Source of the DNA: Cupriavidus pauculus
Lineage (GTDB): Bacteria; Pseudomonadota; Gammaproteobacteria; Burkholderiales; Burkholderiaceae
Assembly (NCBI RefSeq): GCF_003854935.1
Contig: NZ_CP033970.1
Coordinates: 992,001 to 1,056,000, forward strand
DNA length: 64,000 nucleotides
Direction: 5' to 3'
Part shown: one piece after another, positions 30,729 through 40,326 of the stretch
Position numbering within the stretch: position 1 is the first letter of the stretch
Layout: each line of letters starts with the position of its first letter
Program-made: the position numbers and the translations under genes
The notes under the pieces: model-generated
Seen by the model: only the letters and a program-made list of their open reading frames with translations
Told to the model about the DNA's origin: nothing
The model's database searches: none

Positions 30729-32093
30729 ATGAAAGCAGAGCGCTGGGCCTACGAGAGCCTTGAAGTCTATGTGTGGGAAGGCCAGTACGAGATTGCCGAC
30801 CGCGTGGCGCGCTTTCTGGCGCCGCTGGGCGCCGAGGTGATCCGCGCCGGCGCGCTGGACGCGCTGCCCGGCGAGGCGCGCGTCAAGCCGTGCATCGCCG
30901 TGATCAGCGCGTCGGCCATCGGCTCGGCCAAGTTCACGCTGGACTGGGAGGCCGCGCACGGCATGCCCGTGATCTGGGTGGGCGCGCCGGACCGCGACAA
31001 CGACCCGGGCCGCTTTCCGCCCGAGTACGCGCATATCCTGCCGCACGACTTCAACGGGGCCGACCTGCGCAACCAGATCGCCAAGCTGGTGCCGCAACTG
31101 CTGGCCGCCGCCGAGGCGCGGCCCGACGTGGCGGACCTGGTGGCCGAGTCCCCGGCCATGCTGGAGCTGATGGAGCAGGTGGACACGTTTGCCGGCTTCG
31201 ACAGCAACGTGATGCTGTACGGCGAGACCGGCGCGGGCAAGGAACGCATCGCGCGGCTGTTCCACGATCGCAACGCCCAGTACGGCAAGGGCCCGTTCGT
31301 GGCCGTGAACTGCGGGGCGATCCCCGACGGGCTGTTCGAGTCGCAGTTCTTCGGCCATGCCAAGGGCGCGTTCACGGGGGCCATGTTCGCGCACCGGGGC
31401 TTCTTCGAGCAGGCCACGGGCGGCACGCTGTTCCTGGACGAGATTGGCGACCTGCCGCTGTTCCAGCAGGTCAAGCTGCTGCGCGTGCTGGAGGAAAACG
31501 CGCTGACGCGGCTGGGGTCGACGATGGCCGTCAAGCTGGACTTCCGGCTGGTGGCGGCCACCAACAAGGACCTGCGCGAGGCGGTGCGGGAGGGGCGCTT
31601 TCGTGCCGACCTGTACTTCCGGCTGGCCGTGATCGAGCTGCGCATCCCGAGCCTGGAGGAGCGCGGCGCCGGCGACAAGGTGGGCCTGCTGCAATCGTTC
31701 CTGCGCCACATGATGGGCGCGGCCACGTACGACGCGCTGCCGCCGATGCCCGACTGGCTAAAGGGCGCCGTGGGCACCGCGTACTTCGTCGGCAACGTGC
31801 GCGAGCTGCGCAACCTGGCCGAGCGTGTGGGCATCACGGTGCGCCAGTGCGGCGGGTGGGACGAGGAGCGCATCCGCCCGCTGTTCCGCGGCCTGCGCCC
31901 CGGCGCGTTCGACGGCACGGAGCGCAGCGACCCGCGCGGCGACGCCGAGGAACGGCGCCGCATCATCGCCGCGCTCGATGCCAATGGCTGGCGGCGCCAG
32001 GATACGGCGGCGTGCCTGGGCATCAGCCGCAAGGTGCTCTGGGAGAAGATGCGCAAGTTCCAGATCGCCGACAGCGAAGCGGAGCCGGTCTGA
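30729..32093 (+). CDS. Sigma-54-dependent transcriptional activator at the end of the Tad locus
   Basis: 454 residues. Residues 1-130 form an atypical receiver-like domain ([32 protein letters not shown]) without a clear phosphorylatable Asp pocket. The AAA+ domain is complete: Walker [12 protein letters not shown], sigma-54 contact loop GAFTGA, Walker [15 protein letters not shown] and the Arg finger region [10 protein letters not shown] Fis-type HTH ends the protein ([21 protein letters not shown]). It is probably cotranscribed with the Tad genes and likely regulates them or flp. No sensor kinase is near, so input may be other than phosphorylation. Confidence 0.88.
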   Translation: MKAERWAYESLEVYVWEGQYEIADRVARFLAPLGAEVIRAGALDALPGEARVKPCIAVISASAIGSAKFTLDWEAAHGMPVIWVGAPDRDNDPGRFPPEYAHILPHDFNGADLRNQIAKLVPQLLAAAEARPDVADLVAESPAMLELMEQVDTFAGFDSNVMLYGETGAGKERIARLFHDRNAQYGKGPFVAVNCGAIPDGLFESQFFGHAKGAFTGAMFAHRGFFEQATGGTLFLDEIGDLPLFQQVKLLRVLEENALTRLGSTMAVKLDFRLVAATNKDLREAVREGRFRADLYFRLAVIELRIPSLEERGAGDKVGLLQSFLRHMMGAATYDALPPMPDWLKGAVGTAYFVGNVRELRNLAERVGITVRQCGGWDEERIRPLFRGLRPGAFDGTERSDPRGDAEERRRIIAALDANGWRRQDTAACLGISRKVLWEKMRKFQIADSEAEPV

Positions 32094-32179
32094 GCGCCGG
32101 GCGCCGCCGCGCGGGCGTTATGATGCGGGACCGCGCGGCCCGGCCGTGCTCCCTGCGCCACCGCGCCGAAGGATCCGAA

Positions 32180-33325
32180 TTGCGTTTTCTCCACACCGCC
32201 GACTGGCATCTGGGTCGGCTCTTCCATGCCCGCAGCCTGATCGAGGACCAGGCGCACGTGCTCGACCAGTTCGTGGCGCTGGTGCGCGACGTGCGGCCCG
32301 ATGCCGTGTTGATTGCCGGCGACGTGTACGACCGTGCGGTGCCGCCGCCCGAGGCGGTGTCGCTGCTGGACGACGTGCTGGCGCGCATCGTGGTGGAAGC
32401 CGGCGTGCCGGTGGTGATGATTGCGGGCAACCACGACAGCGCGCAGCGGCTGGACTTCGGCGCGCGGCTGCTGTCGGCGCGCGGGCTGCACGTGGCCGGC
32501 CGCACCGGCCCCGCCGCGTCGTCGGTGACGCTGCGCGACGCCCACGGCGACGTGCGGATCTACGCGCTGCCGTACGCGGAGCCGGCGACCGTGCGTGACG
32601 CGCTGGGCATCGACCTGGGCTCGCACGAGGCCGCGCTGGGCGCGCAGCTCGATGCGATCCGCGCCAGCCATCCGGCGGGCGTGCGCGCCGTGGCGGTGGG
32701 CCATGCGTTCGTGGTGGGCGGGGCGGTCAGCGAGTCGGAGCGGCCGCTGTCGGTGGGCGGCAGCGGCGCGGTGGCCGCCGACCTGTTCCACGGCTTCGAT
32801 TTCGTCGCGCTGGGGCACCTGCACCGGCCGCAGACCATCGGCGGGCGCATCCACTACGCGGGGTCGCTGCTCAAGTATTCGCTGTCGGAAGCCGATCACC
32901 ACAAGACCGTGTCACTGGTGGAACTGGACCAGAACGGCGGCGTGCGCATCGAAGCCATCGCGCTGCAGCCGCGGCGGGACCTGCGCATCCTGACCGGCGA
33001 ACTGGCGCACCTGGTGCAGGCCGGCGCCGCCGACCCGCGCCGCGACGACTACGTGTATGCCGTGCTGACCGATGCCGGCGCGCTGCTGGACCCGATGGCG
33101 CGGCTGCGCGAGGCGTACCCGAACGCGCTGGCGATCGAGCGGGCCGTGCTGGCGCGCAGCGGTCAGGCCGGCGAGAGCGGCCGCCGCATGCGCGAGCTGG
33201 ACACCGGCACGCTGTTCGCGCATTTCTTCCGCGAGGTCGCTGACGCGGACCTGGACGGCGACCAGCGCCGCGCGCTCGACCATCTACTGGCTGGCATGGA
33301 GGCTTCGGAAAGGGAATCGGCATGA
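32180..33325 (+). CDS. sbcD: SbcD exonuclease subunit
   Basis: 381 residues. The Mre11-type phosphoesterase motifs are present: LHTADWHLG, LIAGDVYDR, MIAGNHDS, VGHAFVVGG and LGHLHRPQ. With SbcC it forms an Mn-dependent nuclease that cuts hairpins and processes double-strand ends. TTG at 32180 is chosen because LRFLHTADWHLG is the usual family N-terminus and AAGGA precedes it. ATG codons at 32120 and 32123 are in frame but add an Arg-rich leader that the family lacks. The stop overlaps sbcC by 4 bp (ATGA). Confidence 0.93.
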   Translation: MRFLHTADWHLGRLFHARSLIEDQAHVLDQFVALVRDVRPDAVLIAGDVYDRAVPPPEAVSLLDDVLARIVVEAGVPVVMIAGNHDSAQRLDFGARLLSARGLHVAGRTGPAASSVTLRDAHGDVRIYALPYAEPATVRDALGIDLGSHEAALGAQLDAIRASHPAGVRAVAVGHAFVVGGAVSESERPLSVGGSGAVAADLFHGFDFVALGHLHRPQTIGGRIHYAGSLLKYSLSEADHHKTVSLVELDQNGGVRIEAIALQPRRDLRILTGELAHLVQAGAADPRRDDYVYAVLTDAGALLDPMARLREAYPNALAIERAVLARSGQAGESGRRMRELDTGTLFAHFFREVADADLDGDQRRALDHLLAGMEASERESA

Positions 33326-36300
33326 AACCGCTGTACCTGAAGTTGCAGGCGTTCGGCCCGTTTGCCGCCACGGAGACCATCGATTTCACGCGGCTCGGGG
33401 ACCAGGCGTTCTTCCTGATCCACGGCCCGACCGGCGCGGGCAAGACCACGCTGCTCGACGCCATCTGCTTTGCGCTCTATGGCGACACGTCGGGCGGCGA
33501 GCGCACCGCGCAGGACATGCGCAGCGCCAACGCCGACCCCGCGCTGCGCACCGAGGTGACGCTGGAATTCGGCCTGGGGCCGATGCACTACCGCGTGACG
33601 CGCTCGCCCACGCAGGACCGGCCGAGCCAGCGCGCAGCCGGCGGCTTCGTCAAGGAGGCCGCCAAGGCGCAGCTGGACGTGCTGCTGGACGATCAGTGGA
33701 AGAGCCACGCGAGCCAGCCGAACCGCGTTAGCGACGCCGTGCGCGACCTGCTGGGCTTCGACAGCGCCCAGTTCCGGCAGGTCATCGTGCTGCCGCAGGG
33801 GCGCTTTCGCGAACTGCTGACCGCCGATTCCCGCGCGCGCCAGGGCATTCTGGAGCGGCTGTTCCACACCGAGCTGTACCGGCGTGTGGAAGAGCAGCTC
33901 AAGGAGCAGGCCGCCAGCATCCGCCGCGAGGCCGAGGACATCGCCGTGCGCCGCAAGGCGCTGCTGGACCAGCACCAGATGGCGTCGGTGGAGGCGCTGG
34001 GCGCGCGCATCGACGACTTGCAGGGCACGCTCACCGAGTTGCAGCGCCGCGAGGATGTGGCGCGCGCGACCAGCGAGGCCGCCCAGGCGTCGCTGCGCAA
34101 GGGCGAACTCGAAAACACCCAGATCAAGGCGTGGCAGGAGGCCGAAGGCGCCCACGCGGTGCTGGCCGCCCGGGCCGCAGGCGTCGATGCCGACCGCGCG
34201 CGGCTGCTGGCGGCGCGACGCGCGGCACAGGTCACGCCGGCCGTGCAGCACCTGCAGGCGGCGCGGCAGGACCAGGCCGCCGCCCGGGCCGCCCAGGCCC
34301 AGGCCGAGGCATCGGCCGCGCGGGCCGGGCAGCAGGCCGAAGCCGCCGCGCGCGCGCTGCGTGCCGAGCTGTCGCGCCATGACGCCCGCACCGCCGCGCA
34401 ACGCACCGTGGCCACGCTCGAACACCTGTTGCCGCAGGCCCGCAAGCTCGGTGTGCTGCGCAACGCAGTGGCACAGGCCGGCACCGCGCTGGCGATGGCG
34501 CAGTCGGTCTGCACGCAGCGGATCGAAGCGTTCGGGGCCGCCGCCGCCACGCTGAAGACGTGCGAAACCCAGTTCGAACAGGCGCGCCACGACGCGGCCG
34601 GGCTGCAGGCGCTGGAACTGCAACTGGCGCAGGCGCGCGAACGTGCCGCGCGCGTGGCCCGGTATCGGCAACGTGAAGCCGAACTGGCGCCGCTGCGCGC
34701 CGCGCTGGCCACGCACGAGGCGGCCCGCCGCAGCGCCGCCGACGCGCGCGACGCGGCGCGCGCCGCCGTGCGGCAGGCCGAGGTGGACTGGCGCCACGGC
34801 CAGGCCGCGCGGCTGGCCGGCAGCCTGAAGCGGGGCGAGGCATGTCCGGTCTGCGGCGGCAAGGACCATCCCGCACTGGCCCAGCAGACGCTGGCGCTGG
34901 TCAGCGACGACGACCTGGATGCCGCGCGGCTGGCCTTGCAACGCGACGAGGACCGCCTGGCGCAGGCCACGGCCGCCTGCCAGGACGCCGGGGCGAAGGT
35001 GGCGCAGTGCGAGGCGCGGCTGGCGGACCTGGCCGAGGCGGCCGGCGATGTCTCGGCCGCCGGCGCGCAGGCGCTGGACACGCAGATCGCCGAACTGGCG
35101 CAGGCGGTGGCACGCGCCGCACAGGCCGCGCAGCGCGCGGCGACGCTGGGCGAGCAACTGGCCCAGGCCCGCACCGCGCGCGAGGCGGCCGAGGCGGCGG
35201 CGCAGGCGGCCGACGTGGCCGTGCGCACCGCCACGCAGGAGCACGCGCGGCTGGACGGCGAATGGCAGGCCCACTGCGCGCAGGTGCCCGAGGCATCGCG
35301 CGACCCCGACGCGATGACCGTGGCGATCGAGGCGGCGCGCCGCGAATCGGGCGCGCTGGAAGCGGCCTTGCAGGCCGCGCAGGGTGCCGAGCGCGATGCG
35401 GTGGCGTTGCAGGCGGCCACGGCGGCCGCGCTGGCATCGGCGCGCGACAACGCCACGCAGGCCGACGCCCGCATGCAGGAGCGCGAGGCCGCGCTGGCAG
35501 CGGCCATGGCAGCGGCCGGGTTCGACGACGACGCGGCCTACGCCGCCGCCTTCCTGCCCGAGGCCGAGATGGCCGCGCTGGACGACGCGATCCGCGCGTT
35601 CGACGTGGAGATTGCCCGGGCGGCCGAATGGCGCGCCCGCACGGCCGCGCTTGCCCAGGCGCTGCCATTGCCCGACCTGCCGGCGCTGCTGGCCGCGCGC
35701 GACGAGGCGGCGGTGCGGCTGGAAAACGCGATCCGCCAGCGCAGCGAGGTGGCGGCCGCGCGCGATGCGCTGCTGCAATGCAAGGGCCAGGTGGAATCGC
35801 TGGCCGCCGAGGGCCGCGAGGTGGAAACGCGCTACGCGGTGCTGGGGCGGCTGTCGGAAGTGGCCAACGGCAACAATCCGCGCCGCATGACGTTCCAGCG
35901 CTTTGTGCTGGCCACGCTGCTGGACGAGGTGCTGGAGGCGGCGTCGCTGCGGCTGCTGCGCATGAGCCGGGGCCGCTACGCGCTGCAGCGCGTGCGCGAG
36001 CAGGGCGACCAGCGCATGGCCGGCGGGCTGGACCTGGAGGTGTTCGACCACGATACCGGGGTCACGCGGCCGGCCAATACGCTGTCGGGCGGCGAGGGCT
36101 TCCTGGCGTCGCTGTCGCTGGCGCTGGGGCTGGCCGACGTGGTGCAGTCGCGCGCCGGCGGCATCCAGCTCGACACGCTGTTCGTCGACGAAGGCTTCGG
36201 CACGCTCGATCCGGAGAGCCTGGACTTCGCCATCCGCACGCTGCTGGACCTGCAGCAGACCGGGCGGCTGGTGGGCATCATTTCGCATGTGGCGGAGTTG

Positions 36301-36375
36301 CGCGAGCGCATCGACGTGCGGCTCGAAGTGCGCCCCGGCGTGGCCGGCAGCCAGGCGGTGCTGCGCCTGCCCTGA
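33322..36375 (+). CDS. sbcC: SbcC exonuclease ATPase subunit
   Basis: 1017 residues. Rad50-like architecture: Walker A GPTGAGKTTLLD at about residue 36, long Ala/Gln/Arg-rich coiled-coil arms on both sides of a zinc hook CPVC (GEACPVCGGKDHP, about residue 511), then the signature NTLSGGEGFLASLSLALGLA and Walker B LDTLFVDEGFGTLDPESLD. It tethers DNA ends and drives the SbcD nuclease. The coiled coil is typically alanine-rich here, which reflects the base composition. The start overlaps the sbcD stop. Confidence 0.95.
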   Translation: MKPLYLKLQAFGPFAATETIDFTRLGDQAFFLIHGPTGAGKTTLLDAICFALYGDTSGGERTAQDMRSANADPALRTEVTLEFGLGPMHYRVTRSPTQDRPSQRAAGGFVKEAAKAQLDVLLDDQWKSHASQPNRVSDAVRDLLGFDSAQFRQVIVLPQGRFRELLTADSRARQGILERLFHTELYRRVEEQLKEQAASIRREAEDIAVRRKALLDQHQMASVEALGARIDDLQGTLTELQRREDVARATSEAAQASLRKGELENTQIKAWQEAEGAHAVLAARAAGVDADRARLLAARRAAQVTPAVQHLQAARQDQAAARAAQAQAEASAARAGQQAEAAARALRAELSRHDARTAAQRTVATLEHLLPQARKLGVLRNAVAQAGTALAMAQSVCTQRIEAFGAAAATLKTCETQFEQARHDAAGLQALELQLAQARERAARVARYRQREAELAPLRAALATHEAARRSAADARDAARAAVRQAEVDWRHGQAARLAGSLKRGEACPVCGGKDHPALAQQTLALVSDDDLDAARLALQRDEDRLAQATAACQDAGAKVAQCEARLADLAEAAGDVSAAGAQALDTQIAELAQAVARAAQAAQRAATLGEQLAQARTAREAAEAAAQAADVAVRTATQEHARLDGEWQAHCAQVPEASRDPDAMTVAIEAARRESGALEAALQAAQGAERDAVALQAATAAALASARDNATQADARMQEREAALAAAMAAAGFDDDAAYAAAFLPEAEMAALDDAIRAFDVEIARAAEWRARTAALAQALPLPDLPALLAARDEAAVRLENAIRQRSEVAAARDALLQCKGQVESLAAEGREVETRYAVLGRLSEVANGNNPRRMTFQRFVLATLLDEVLEAASLRLLRMSRGRYALQRVREQGDQRMAGGLDLEVFDHDTGVTRPANTLSGGEGFLASLSLALGLADVVQSRAGGIQLDTLFVDEGFGTLDPESLDFAIRTLLDLQQTGRLVGIISHVAELRERIDVRLEVRPGVAGSQAVLRLP

Positions 36376-36719
36376 TTGCTGCGCTGCAAAACGTCCCGTG
36401 TCCGATTATCGCCCTCGTCGCGCCAACCCTTATTGCGGGACGCGGGCGGGGGCGGTAACCTTTGTTCATTCTGCGAATTGGAGTTCGTATAGCGAACAGT
36501 GCTGTACGATCGCTGTACGATAGCTCCACGGTTTGATCGCGGACCTTTCACATAGGCCGCCGCAAGACGGCTCATCAAGACAACTGCAAGATTGTTGGAC
36601 CCTGTCCTGGAAATCCTCGGGACGCCCGTTCGCGCAGCCTGCCCGGAGACGACTTTGCGTGCCGCCCATCTTGCGGCCAGCTCCGGTGCGACGCCGGACC
36701 CTTCCGTACTGGAACGCAA
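36376..36719. other. Intergenic region with the pca promoter
   Basis: 344 bp between sbcC and pcaI, with lower GC than its neighbours. It contains a promoter, a PcaR-like palindrome and a tandem 10-bp repeat near 36465-36521, and then an approximately 200-nt untranslated leader without a convincing gene. Confidence 0.65.
36465..36521 (+). promoter_or_regulatory. pca promoter with PcaR-like palindrome and tandem repeats
   Basis: A sigma-70 promoter can be placed at TTCATT (36465-36470), 17-bp spacer, TATAGC (36488-36493). GTTCG-TATAG-CGAAC (36483-36497) is a perfect palindrome of 5-5-5 layout over the -10, the layout of the known PcaR site. It is followed by GCTGTACGAT at 36501-36510 and again at 36512-36521. 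IclR-type PcaU sites likewise combine a palindrome with a direct repeat. Confidence 0.55.
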
Positions 36720-37403
36720 GTGATCAACAAGCTATATGACTCGGTGGAAGCGGCGGTGGCCGGCATCCACGATGGCGCCACGATCCTGATCGGCGGCTTT
36801 GGCCTGGCGGGCATGCCTGCCGAACTGATCGACGCGCTGATCGCCCAGGGCGCGCGCGACCTGACCATCGTCAACAACAACGCCGGCAACGGCGACACCG
36901 GCCTGGCCGCGCTGCTGAAGACCAAGCGCGTGCGCAAGATCATTTGCTCGTTCCCGCGCCAGGTGGATTCGTACGTGTTCGATTCGCTCTACCATGCGGG
37001 CGAGATCGAGCTGGAACTGGTGCCGCAGGGCAACCTGGCCGAGCGCATCCGCGCCGCCGGTGCCGGCATCGGCGGGTTCTTCACGCGCACGGCCTACGGC
37101 ACCCCGTTGGCCGAAGGCAAGGAAACGCGCATCATCGACGGCCAGGGCTACGTGTTCGAGGGCCCGATCCATGCCGACTTTGCGCTGATCAAGGCCGACA
37201 CGGCCGACCGCTGGGGCAACCTGACCTACCGCAAGACGGCCCGCAACTTCGGCCCGATCATGGCGATGGCCGCCAAGTGCGCCATCGTGCAGGTCAGCAA
37301 CGTCGTGGAACTGGGCGAGATGGACCCCGAGCACATCGTCACGCCGGGCCTGTTCGTCAAGCGCGTGGTCAAGGTCGGCGGCGCCGCCGCCAAGGCCGCC
37401 TGA
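36720..37403 (+). CDS. pcaI: 3-oxoadipate CoA-transferase, alpha subunit
   Basis: 227 residues. Family motifs: DGATILIGGFGLAGMPAELI, LTIVNNNAGNGDTGLAALL, RKIICSFPRQVDSYVFD and GEIELELVPQGNLAERIRA. With the beta subunit it moves CoA from succinyl-CoA to 3-oxoadipate, the penultimate step of the beta-ketoadipate pathway. The IVNNNAG and CSFPRQ segments favour PcaI over acetoacetate-specific AtoD, but close homologues overlap in substrate. GTG at 36720 is the only reasonable start. The gene begins the pcaIJF operon. Confidence 0.9.
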   Translation: MINKLYDSVEAAVAGIHDGATILIGGFGLAGMPAELIDALIAQGARDLTIVNNNAGNGDTGLAALLKTKRVRKIICSFPRQVDSYVFDSLYHAGEIELELVPQGNLAERIRAAGAGIGGFFTRTAYGTPLAEGKETRIIDGQGYVFEGPIHADFALIKADTADRWGNLTYRKTARNFGPIMAMAAKCAIVQVSNVVELGEMDPEHIVTPGLFVKRVVKVGGAAAKAA

Positions 37404-37423
37404 GCGCAGAAGGAGATAGAGAC

Positions 37424-38071
37424 ATGCAACGCCTGACCCGCGACCAGATGGCCGCCCGCGTGGCCAAAGACATTCCGGAAGGTGCCGTGGTGAACCTCGG
37501 CATCGGCCTGCCCACCCTGGTCGGCAACCACCTGCCGGCCGACCGCGAGATCCTGCTGCACAGCGAGAACGGCCTGCTCGGCATGGGCCCCGCGCCCGCG
37601 GCCGGCCAGGAAGATGGCGACCTGATCAACGCCGGCAAGCAGCCGGTGACGATCAAGGCCGGCGGCTCGTACTTCCACCATGCCGATTCGTTCGCGATGA
37701 TGCGCGGCGGCCACCTGGACTTCTGCGTGCTGGGTGCCTTCCAGGTGTCCGAGCGCGGCGACCTGGCCAACTGGCACACCGGCGCGCCCGGCGCCATCCC
37801 CGCCGTGGGCGGCGCGATGGACCTGGCAATCGGCGCCAAGCAGGTGTTCGTGATGATGGAACACCAGACCAAGCAGGGCGAGAGCAAGATCGTGCCCGAG
37901 TGCACCTACCCGCTGACCGGCATCGGCTGCGTGACCCGCATCTACACGGACCTGGCGACCATCGACGTGACGCCGGACGGCCTGGTGGCGCGCGACCTGG
38001 TCGACGGCCTGTCGTTCGACGAACTGCAACGCCTGACCGGCGTGCCCCTGAAGCAGGCCGTAGCCGCCTGA
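37424..38071 (+). CDS. pcaJ: 3-oxoadipate CoA-transferase, beta subunit
   Basis: 215 residues. The catalytic Glu is in LLHSENGLLGMGP (near residue 50), the residue that forms the glutamyl-CoA thioester. Further family segments are EGAVVNLGIGLPTLVGNHLP, GGHLDFCVLGAFQVSERGDL and IPAVGGAMDLAIGAKQVFV. It completes the heterotetrameric transferase. ATG at 37424 has AAGGAGATAGAGAC. The gap to pcaI is 20 bp and to pcaF 28 bp. Confidence 0.92.
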   Translation: MQRLTRDQMAARVAKDIPEGAVVNLGIGLPTLVGNHLPADREILLHSENGLLGMGPAPAAGQEDGDLINAGKQPVTIKAGGSYFHHADSFAMMRGGHLDFCVLGAFQVSERGDLANWHTGAPGAIPAVGGAMDLAIGAKQVFVMMEHQTKQGESKIVPECTYPLTGIGCVTRIYTDLATIDVTPDGLVARDLVDGLSFDELQRLTGVPLKQAVAA

Positions 38072-38099
38072 TATCCACCCCAGACGAGTGAGACAGAAC

Positions 38100-39302
38100 A
38101 TGAGCGACGCATTCATCGTTGACGCCATCCGCACCCCCATCGGCCGTTACGGCGGCAGCCTGTCGGCCGTGCGCGCGGACGACCTGGGCGCGGTGCCCCT
38201 GAAGGCCCTGATGGCCCGCAATGCCAACCTGGACTGGAAGGCCATCGACGACGTGATCTTCGGCAACGCCAACCAGGCGGGCGAAGACAACCGCAACGTG
38301 GCGCGCATGTCGCTGCTGCTGGCCGGGCTGCCGCAGGAAGTGCCGGGCGCGACGATCAACCGCCTGTGCGGCTCGGGCATGGACGCCACCGGCACGGCCG
38401 CGCGGGCGATCAAGTCGGGCGAAGCCAACCTGATGATCTCGGGCGGCGTGGAAAGCATGAGCCGCGCCCCGTTCGTGATGGGCAAGGCCACGTCGGCGTT
38501 CTCGCGCCAGGCCGAGATCTTCGACACCACCATCGGCTGGCGCTTTATCAACCCGGCCATGCGTGCCGCGTACGGCGTGGATTCGATGCCGGAGACGGCC
38601 GAGAACGTGGCCACCGACTACAAGATCAGCCGCGAGGACCAGGACCTGATGGCGCTGCGCAGCCAGGAAAAGGCGTCGCGGGCCCAGGCCGACGGCACGC
38701 TGGCGCAGGAAATCACCGCGGTCACCATCGCCCAGAAGAAGGGCGACCCGATCGTGGTGGACCGTGACGAGCACCCGCGCGCCACGAGCATGGAAGCGCT
38801 GGCCAAGCTGCGCGGCGTGGTGCGCCCGGACGGCACCGTGACGGCGGGCAATGCGTCGGGCGTGAATGACGGCGCCTGCGCGCTGCTGCTGGCAAGCGAG
38901 GCGGGCCTGAAGCAGCACGGCCTGAAGCCGCGCGCCCGCATCGTCGGCATGGCCACGGCCGGCGTGGCGCCGCGCGTGATGGGCATCGGCCCGGCACCGG
39001 CCACGCAGAAGCTGATGAAGCAACTGGGCATGTCGCTGGACCAGATCGACGTGATCGAACTGAACGAGGCGTTCGCGGCGCAGGGCCTGGCCGTGCTGCG
39101 CGAACTGGGCGTGGCCGACGACGACAAGCGCGTGAACCCGAACGGCGGCGCCATCGCCCTGGGCCACCCGCTGGGCATGAGCGGCGCGCGCCTGGTGACC
39201 ACCGCCCTGTACCAGCTCGAACGCACCAACGGCCGCTTTGCGCTGTGCACGATGTGCATCGGCGTGGGCCAGGGCATCGCGATGGTGATCGAGCGGGTTT
39301 GA
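38100..39302 (+). CDS. pcaF: 3-oxoadipyl-CoA thiolase
   Basis: 400 residues. Thiolase motifs are intact: catalytic Cys in INRLCGSGMDATG (near residue 90), NGGAIALGHPLGMSGARL with the His, and the second Cys in CTMCIGVGQG. It cleaves 3-oxoadipyl-CoA to succinyl-CoA and acetyl-CoA, feeding the TCA cycle. ATG at 38100 (MSDAFIVDAIRTPIGRYGG) is preferred to a GTG 12 bp upstream. It ends the operon; a terminator follows at 39416. Confidence 0.94.
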   Translation: MSDAFIVDAIRTPIGRYGGSLSAVRADDLGAVPLKALMARNANLDWKAIDDVIFGNANQAGEDNRNVARMSLLLAGLPQEVPGATINRLCGSGMDATGTAARAIKSGEANLMISGGVESMSRAPFVMGKATSAFSRQAEIFDTTIGWRFINPAMRAAYGVDSMPETAENVATDYKISREDQDLMALRSQEKASRAQADGTLAQEITAVTIAQKKGDPIVVDRDEHPRATSMEALAKLRGVVRPDGTVTAGNASGVNDGACALLLASEAGLKQHGLKPRARIVGMATAGVAPRVMGIGPAPATQKLMKQLGMSLDQIDVIELNEAFAAQGLAVLRELGVADDDKRVNPNGGAIALGHPLGMSGARLVTTALYQLERTNGRFALCTMCIGVGQGIAMVIERV

Positions 39303-39415
39303 GGTAATTGGGGGTCTTGAGCTGGCCCTGAGACCACTCAACTTCCCCTCGCTTCCTGCCGTTAACCCGGATGGGAAGTCCAGGTAGTGTCTCTTCCCCA
39401 ACGAGGTAGAGCATT

Positions 39416-39457
39416 GCGGCCAGGCCGACGGGCTCGCCGGTCCGGCCGCATCTTTTT
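39416..39457 (+). terminator. Intrinsic terminator after pcaF
   Basis: GCGGCC (39416-39421) pairs with GGCCGC (39444-39449), extended by imperfect inner pairs, and the stem is followed by ATCTTTTTT. It separates pcaF from the SDR gene. Confidence 0.7.
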
Positions 39458-39499
39458 TGACTGACCCGGCGCCCTGGGCGGCCGGTGCGGAGTATCGAG

Positions 39500-40231
39500 A
39501 TGTCCCTTCCCGTTGCCACGCTTGTGACTGGCGCCAGTTCCGGTATCGGCCGTGCCATTGCCGAGATGCTGCTCGCCGACGGCGTGACCCGTGTGATCAA
39601 TGTCGACTATGCAGCGCCGACGTGGTCGCACCCCAACATGACCTTCTTCCAGGCCGACCTGACCGATGCCGACGCCACGCGCGCGGTGGGCGAGCAGGTG
39701 ACCGCGCAGTTCGCGGTGACGCGGCTCGTGAACAACGCCGGCGCCACGCGGCCCGGCACGGCCGACACGGCCACGGCGGCCGATCTGGACTATGTCGTGG
39801 GCCTGACGCTGCAGGCCACGATGCTGCTGACCCAGGCCTGCCTGCCCGCGATGCGCGCGGCCGGCTTTGGACGTATCGTCAACATGGCCTCGCGCGCGGC
39901 GCTGGGCAAGCCCGAGCGCGTGGTGTATTCCGCGGCCAAGGCCGGGCTGGTTGGCATGACCCGAACGCTGGCGATGGAGCTGGGCGGCGACGGTATCACC
40001 GTCAACGCCGTGGCACCGGGTCCCATCGCCACCGAGCTGTTCCGACGGAGCAATCCGGAGGGCAGCGAACAGACACGGCGCATCCTGGCAAGCATCGCCG
40101 TGAAGAGAATGGGAACGCCGGAAGATGTGGCGCGTGCCTCGCTGTTCTTCCTCGCCCCCGAGAATGGTTTCGTGACGGGACAGGTGCTGTACGTCTGCGG
40201 CGGAACCACGCTGGGGGTGGCGCCCGTATAA
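39500..40231 (+). CDS. Short-chain dehydrogenase/reductase
   Basis: 243 residues. Classical SDR signatures: NAD(P) motif TGASSGIGRAI near residue 10, NNAGAT, catalytic Ser in IVNMASRAALGKPERVVYSAAK with YxxxK (Y-S-A-A-K), and the substrate-loop VAPGPIATELFRR. It reversibly oxidises an alcohol or reduces a carbonyl group. The substrate is unknown. The cofactor acidic residue (NVDYAAP) favours NAD(H). It is 95 bp upstream of a Bug-type solute-binding protein gene with no terminator between, so a shared substrate is plausible. Confidence 0.9.
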   Translation: MSLPVATLVTGASSGIGRAIAEMLLADGVTRVINVDYAAPTWSHPNMTFFQADLTDADATRAVGEQVTAQFAVTRLVNNAGATRPGTADTATAADLDYVVGLTLQATMLLTQACLPAMRAAGFGRIVNMASRAALGKPERVVYSAAKAGLVGMTRTLAMELGGDGITVNAVAPGPIATELFRRSNPEGSEQTRRILASIAVKRMGTPEDVARASLFFLAPENGFVTGQVLYVCGGTTLGVAPV

Positions 40232-40326
40232 GTTGCCCGCCCCGAGGCACGGGGTGGAATAGCGATACACAAGCATTGCGCCCGCGGCGGGGCCGCCGGG
40301 CGTGCATCAAACTCCTGGAGCACAAG

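Noticed and set aside
33163-36288. A roughly 1040-codon antisense frame over sbcC
   Set aside because: sbcC on the plus strand has all Rad50-type motifs; the antisense product is low complexity and has no homology pattern.
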